Assembly (NCBI GenBank): GCA_028694105.1
Contig: JAQUUC010000024.1
Location: forward strand, 4,723-47,392
DNA from: Hespellia sp.
GTDB lineage: Bacteria > Bacillota > Clostridia > Lachnospirales > Lachnospiraceae
Reading direction: 5' to 3'
Length of the DNA: 42,670 nt
The first letter of the stretch is position 1, and the number at the start of each line of letters is the position of its first letter. The position numbers and the translations under genes are program-made. The notes beneath the pieces were generated by a model that saw nothing but the letters and a program-made list of their open reading frames with translations, was not told the origin of the DNA and made no database searches. Below are positions 40,362-42,670 of the stretch, piece after piece.

Positions 40362-40469
40362 TTAAGGCAACATAAAACTAAGTTGACCACGTATCCAATT
40401 ATCAGTAAGTGCTTGTCCTCGAGTGTGGATGTAAATTCTATTTCCATCTGCCGATTGCATGAATTGCGC
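40362..40469 (-). pseudogene. Out-of-frame tail-fibre end fragment
   Basis: Between the two converging cassettes the minus strand also encodes, in another frame, AQFMQSADGNRIYIHTRGQA and ends with GQLSFMLP and a stop. It reads like the end of a different tail-fibre tip. It overlaps the last codons of variant 1 and has no link to the ELNS entry frame. It may be a remnant of an older cassette. Confidence 0.4.
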
Positions 40470-40773
40470 ATACTGTACTAACGTTGGCCTGCTCCACAGA
40501 ATAACACACCAGTTTAAATCCAGTTCTAGTAATATCAGTTGCTGACAACCAGTACAATGTATTGGCGCTGTTGGGAGTAATTTCGATGATCGGCGCTTCT
40601 TCAAATGCGATAGGAAAACCGTTATTAAAATTGGAACTCACGAAATACAGTCCATTTTTCCAAAATGTTCCGACATACGTTGTCCATTCGAAACGTATCC
40701 AGCACTCGCATAGACCGTTTGGATGCCTTAAAACATACCATCCGTTTATCTCTTCTATTTTACTATTTAATTC
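40438..40773 (-). CDS. Silent tail-fibre C-terminal cassette, variant 1 (no start codon of its own)
   Basis: Reading leftward from site B, the frame begins ELNSKIEEINGWYVLRHPNG and ends CAIHAIGRWK (111 residues). The end AIGRWK and the pattern W-x3-E/W-x5-W (CECWIRFEWTTYVGTFWKNG) are typical of phage tail-fibre tips in Firmicutes. Upstream, only YHKTPFT is open before a TGA at 40797-40795, so there is no N-terminal part here. It shares its entry peptide with the other three variants and occupies the opposite strand of the same invertible segment as variant 2. Confidence 0.8.
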   Translation of the reverse strand, partial: ELNSKIEEINGWYVLRHPNGLCECWIRFEWTTYVGTFWKNGLYFVSSNFNNGFPIAFEEAPIIEITPNSANTLYWLSATDITRTGFKLVCYSVEQANVSTVCAIHAIGRWK

Positions 40774-40780
40774 GGTAAAT
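40756..40780 (-). repeat. Inversion site B
   Basis: The minus-strand copy of the core (40773-40760) is inverted relative to site A. Flanking bases, including GGTAAATGG on the plus strand, are identical to site D at 42584-42608. The outer bases form a short inverted pair (ATTTTAC / GTAAAT) around the core, as expected of tyrosine recombinase arms. Confidence 0.8.
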
Positions 40781-40821
40781 GGTGTTTTATGATATCATCC
40801 AAAGTAAAAAGGAGTGGTGTT

Positions 40822-41811
40822 ATGGAGCAGAAGATATTGGAGGTGCTAAGACGGATGCAGACAGTTATTCCAGAGGAGGGGCTGCAGGAACTCAAATGCG
40901 TTCTGAACATGGTACTGGGTGGGTGCGAATTAGCTGAGAATATGGAGGTGATGGTAGTTGATAAGACATGGGTAAACGACATGGAAGATTTTTTGATATC
41001 CAAGGAATTAGAAGGTAAGTCGAAAAAGACAATTGACCGGTATCGTTATGAGTTGAATCGGCTATTATCTTATGTTAATAAGCGGATATCGGATATAGTG
41101 CCCGGAGATATATCCGAATATATGAGGATGTATAAAATGATTCGGAAGATATCAAATGCCACATTAAAGAATGTGAGGGCTGTATATAGCTCTTTCTTTG
41201 TGTGGCTGCGTGATAGGGACAGAATTCGAAAAAACCCAATGATATTGGTTGAGGAAGTAAAGGTTGAATACAAATTACAAAATCCTTTCTCAGATGAGGA
41301 GCGGAGGTTACTTCTTAGGAATTGTAAGACAATCAGAGATAAAGCAATGATGGAGTTCCTCTATTCTACTGCAGTAAGAGTGTCAGAACTTACTGCACTG
41401 AATCGTGCTGATGTCAGATTTGCAAGCAAAGATTTGATTGTATTCGGAAAAGGCGCTAAAGAGCGAGTCGTGTATTTGAATGATATATCAAATATGTATA
41501 TGAAAGAATACCTGCAGAGTCGGGATGATGACAATCCGGCATTGTTTGTTAGTGAGAACGCTCCAAATCAGCGTCTAACAAAAAATGGTATCGAAGACAT
41601 TATCAGAAGAACCGGAAGAAGGGCTGGCGTAACAAAAGCGCATCCGCACCGATTCCGAAGGACCGCTATCACGAATGCGACTAACCGGGGAATGACCCTG
41701 CAGGAAGCTATGATTATGGCTGGACATTCGAAGCCTGAAACTACAATGCGATACTGTACTGTGGATCAGGCAGGTGTGAAATACCATCACCAAAAATACT
41801 TAAGCGCATAA
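40822..41811 (+). CDS. Tyrosine recombinase (XerC/D-like), probable tail-fibre invertase
   Basis: The start at 40822, behind AAAAGGAGTGGTGTT, gives 329 residues. After an N-terminal stretch of about 50 residues comes a core-binding domain (about 50-130, FLISKELEGKSKKTIDRYRYELNRLL). The catalytic domain follows (about 150-325) with Arg in STAVRVSEL, Lys in FGKGAKERVV, HRFRR (His-x-x-Arg), AGHSK and the nucleophile Tyr in TTMRYCTV. All catalytic residues are present. It lies between two cassettes bounded by inverted 14-bp cores, and a second copy of its 5' part follows the second cassette. That position points to site-specific inversion rather than prophage integration, though the activity is untested. 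Confidence 0.88.
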   Translation: MEQKILEVLRRMQTVIPEEGLQELKCVLNMVLGGCELAENMEVMVVDKTWVNDMEDFLISKELEGKSKKTIDRYRYELNRLLSYVNKRISDIVPGDISEYMRMYKMIRKISNATLKNVRAVYSSFFVWLRDRDRIRKNPMILVEEVKVEYKLQNPFSDEERRLLLRNCKTIRDKAMMEFLYSTAVRVSELTALNRADVRFASKDLIVFGKGAKERVVYLNDISNMYMKEYLQSRDDDNPALFVSENAPNQRLTKNGIEDIIRRTGRRAGVTKAHPHRFRRTAITNATNRGMTLQEAMIMAGHSKPETTMRYCTVDQAGVKYHHQKYLSA

Positions 41812-41898
41812 CATGATTAATAAATATTATTTACATCTGGCAGCAGTCAGGTGTTTTTGTTGTGCTCTTATTTATATAAATCGTAACTATTAACAATT
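41812..41898. other. AT-rich spacer between recombinase 1 and cassette 2
   Basis: 87 bp without an open frame or clear terminator stem. A T-run (GTTTTTGTTG, around 41856-41866) follows a weakly structured GC-rich part. Confidence 0.5.
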
Positions 41899-41923
41899 GA
41901 ATAAAGAATGAATTAAATAGTAA
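41899..41923 (+). repeat. Inversion site C
   Basis: A 25-bp exact copy of site A (40036-40060), with the core GAATTAAATAGTAA at 41910-41923. It opens the second cassette. Confidence 0.85.
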
Positions 41924-42227
41924 AAGACCGGTCTTTAAAGACAGCCTTGTGGTAAATCCTACATTCACGACAGATGATTTACTACCGGGTGTTACATATA
42001 CATGGATTCTAACTGTATATTCATACCTTGCGAATACCGGCTATAATCAAGAAATATCGTGCAAGCAGGATGGTGTTGATATGGGGACAAACGGAGACAA
42101 TTGCCACCTTACATCTACATTTATGGGACAATGTACCAAAGGCTGTAAAATATCCATTGGAAGCTATAAGAATGGCAGTAGCTTTTATCTATTTTCCAGT
42201 CGACTATTTCTTATTCCGATGGATTAA
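41910..42227 (+). CDS. Silent tail-fibre C-terminal cassette, variant 3 (no start codon of its own)
   Basis: From the core of site C the frame begins ELNSKRPVFKDSLVVNPTFT and runs 105 residues to a stop at 42227 (SRLFLIPMD). A stop (TGA) lies just upstream of site C, so nothing is fused to it here. The sequence (GVTYTWILTVYSYLANTGYN, GQCTKGCKISIGSYKNGSSF) looks like a beta-sandwich carbohydrate-binding or receptor-binding domain. Its stop codon overlaps that of variant 4 on the other strand in a TTAA. Confidence 0.75.
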   Translation, partial: ELNSKRPVFKDSLVVNPTFTTDDLLPGVTYTWILTVYSYLANTGYNQEISCKQDGVDMGTNGDNCHLTSTFMGQCTKGCKISIGSYKNGSSFYLFSSRLFLIPMD

Positions 42228-42601
42228 GCGGCTGTTCCTTCGACTACAACATCAATTACAGCCGTGAATGCGCTCGTGGTATTTGTGTTATATCTCGCGT
42301 ATGAGATATTAACCATCCGTGTTTTGGTGACATTTGTTCCCAAAATCATCATTAGTGCTCCGCTTCCAGCGGCTGGAGTAGCTGTAACAAAAGGTATGTC
42401 CGCGAAGGCAAATGGAAACTCTGTGTCTATTGCGGCGGCATTAAAATCTATTGTGTTGTATGCCGTTGCGCCAACACTGGAAGAGTACATGGTGTATGTT
42501 AGATAAAATCTTTTTTGGAGCTTTACTCGTCCATCAGCCCATTTTTCGTACATCCACTGTTTGTATGTACCTCTTTCGGGAGTTATTTTACTATTTAATT
42601 C
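42224..42601 (-). CDS. Silent tail-fibre C-terminal cassette, variant 4 (no start codon of its own)
   Basis: From site D leftward the frame begins ELNSKITPERGTYKQWMYEK and runs 125 residues to a stop at 42224 (VIDVVVEGTAA). The start WMYEKWADGRVKLQKRFYLT is a familiar tail-fibre tip motif (W-x-Y-x-K-W-x-DG), followed by a jelly-roll-like segment (FADIPFVTATPAAGSGALMM). It can have an internal ATG start but no ribosome site, so it too is a cassette and not an independent gene. Confidence 0.8.
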   Translation of the reverse strand, partial: ELNSKITPERGTYKQWMYEKWADGRVKLQKRFYLTYTMYSSSVGATAYNTIDFNAAAIDTEFPFAFADIPFVTATPAAGSGALMMILGTNVTKTRMVNISYARYNTNTTSAFTAVIDVVVEGTAA

Positions 42602-42608
42602 GGTAAAT
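42584..42608 (-). repeat. Inversion site D
   Basis: An exact copy of site B and its flanks, with the core on the minus strand (42601-42588). It is inverted relative to site C. Confidence 0.8.
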
Positions 42609-42649
42609 GGTGTTTTATGATATCATCCAAAGTAAAAAGGAGTGGTGTT

Positions 42650-42670
42650 ATGGAGCAGAAGATATTGGAG
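42650..42670 (+). CDS. Second tyrosine recombinase copy, first codons only
   Basis: ATG at 42650 with the same AAAAGGAG site as the first copy; MEQKILE is visible before the window ends. Whether the rest is intact or diverged cannot be seen. Confidence 0.75.

Larger units (their letters stand above)
37265..42670. mobile_element. Left end of a prophage (lysis module and tail-fibre array)
   Basis: The region holds, from left to right on the minus strand, a small membrane protein, an endolysin amidase, a holin, an XhlA-like protein, a membrane protein and a tail-associated protein. Invertible tail-fibre cassettes and tyrosine recombinases follow. It starts at the break in the substrate-binding protein gene (about 37250-37265). 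The right end is outside the window, so the attachment core cannot be defined. Confidence 0.85.
42584..42670 (+). repeat. Direct repeat of 40756-40842 (start of a second array unit)
   Basis: All 87 bases to the window end are identical to 40756-40842. They cover site D, the recombinase upstream region and the first codons of the gene. The offset is 1828 bp. Confidence 0.95.

Noticed and set aside
40822-41811. The recombinase as the prophage integrase
   Set aside because: It sits inside the tail-fibre array, between inverted sites, and is repeated with the cassettes. An integrase would be expected near the attachment site or the lysogeny genes. The possibility is not fully excluded.
41949-42267. 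Independent genes starting at internal GTG/ATG codons in the cassettes
   Set aside because: The same frames are open back to the shared core and lack ribosome sites at the internal codons; they fit better as C-terminal cassettes.
42584-42670. End-of-window repeat as an assembly artefact
   Set aside because: The cassettes before the two copies differ completely, and sites A and C repeat as well, so a true tandem unit fits better. Long reads would settle it.
1-42670. CRISPR arrays, tRNA or rRNA genes
   Set aside because: No regularly spaced short repeats and no tRNA- or rRNA-like sequence were seen on reading both strands; no covariance search could be run.

Overview
The window looks like the chromosome of a low-GC Gram-positive anaerobe of the Clostridia, most probably Lachnospiraceae. 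This is inferred from gene types (two-chain L-serine dehydratase, YerC, DUF1836 protein, PcrA, RlmD-like methyltransferase, Fe-S aldo/keto reductase), strong AGGAGG-type ribosome binding sites and moderate-to-low GC. No species is claimed. Most genes lie on the minus strand. No rRNA, tRNA or CRISPR array was seen.

Layout. 1-2979: a sugar locus (GPH transporter end, zinc dehydrogenase, ROK repressor) with two matching 24-bp palindromic operators. 3126-10708: an ABC exporter, a small alarmone synthetase, L-serine dehydratase (sdaAB-sdaAA), an Idh/MocA oxidoreductase, a nitroreductase, an Fe-S aldo/keto reductase and an Ogt-type DNA methyltransferase. 10758-28510: a redox/stress accessory region with seven transcription factors (HxlR, Rrf2, LysR, three TetR, plus the operons they flank), many flavoproteins and aldo/keto reductases, and a class M sirtuin-macrodomain pair (reversible protein ADP-ribosylation). 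Two TetR loci there share near-identical promoter/operator modules. A LysR-linked operon carries a group II intron inserted exactly between the Shine-Dalgarno sequence and the first start codon. 28630-36505: housekeeping genes (rlmD-like, DAHP synthase, pcrA, DUF1836, yerC, PHP phosphatase, DUF58).

37265-42670 is the left end of a prophage that interrupts an ABC substrate-binding lipoprotein gene. Its lysis module (amidase, holin, XhlA-like protein) is followed by what I consider the most interesting system here: a tail-fibre diversification array. Four alternative C-terminal domains, each starting with the same peptide ELNS(K/N) encoded by one 14-bp core (GAATTAAATAGTAA), are arranged as two head-to-head-inverted cassettes (40036-40773 and 41899-42601), each bounded by inverted copies of the core. 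Each cassette is followed by a tyrosine recombinase gene; the second copy starts at 42650 and is cut by the window end. No constant tail-fibre N-terminus is present here, so these look like silent cassettes, and the expressed fibre gene should lie to the right of the window on the minus strand.

Other points of note are a lipoprotein flavodoxin-aldo/keto reductase fusion, remnants of two flavoprotein genes (13381-13620 and 26124-26174), and a perfect 27-bp inverted repeat overlapping the end of a TetR gene.
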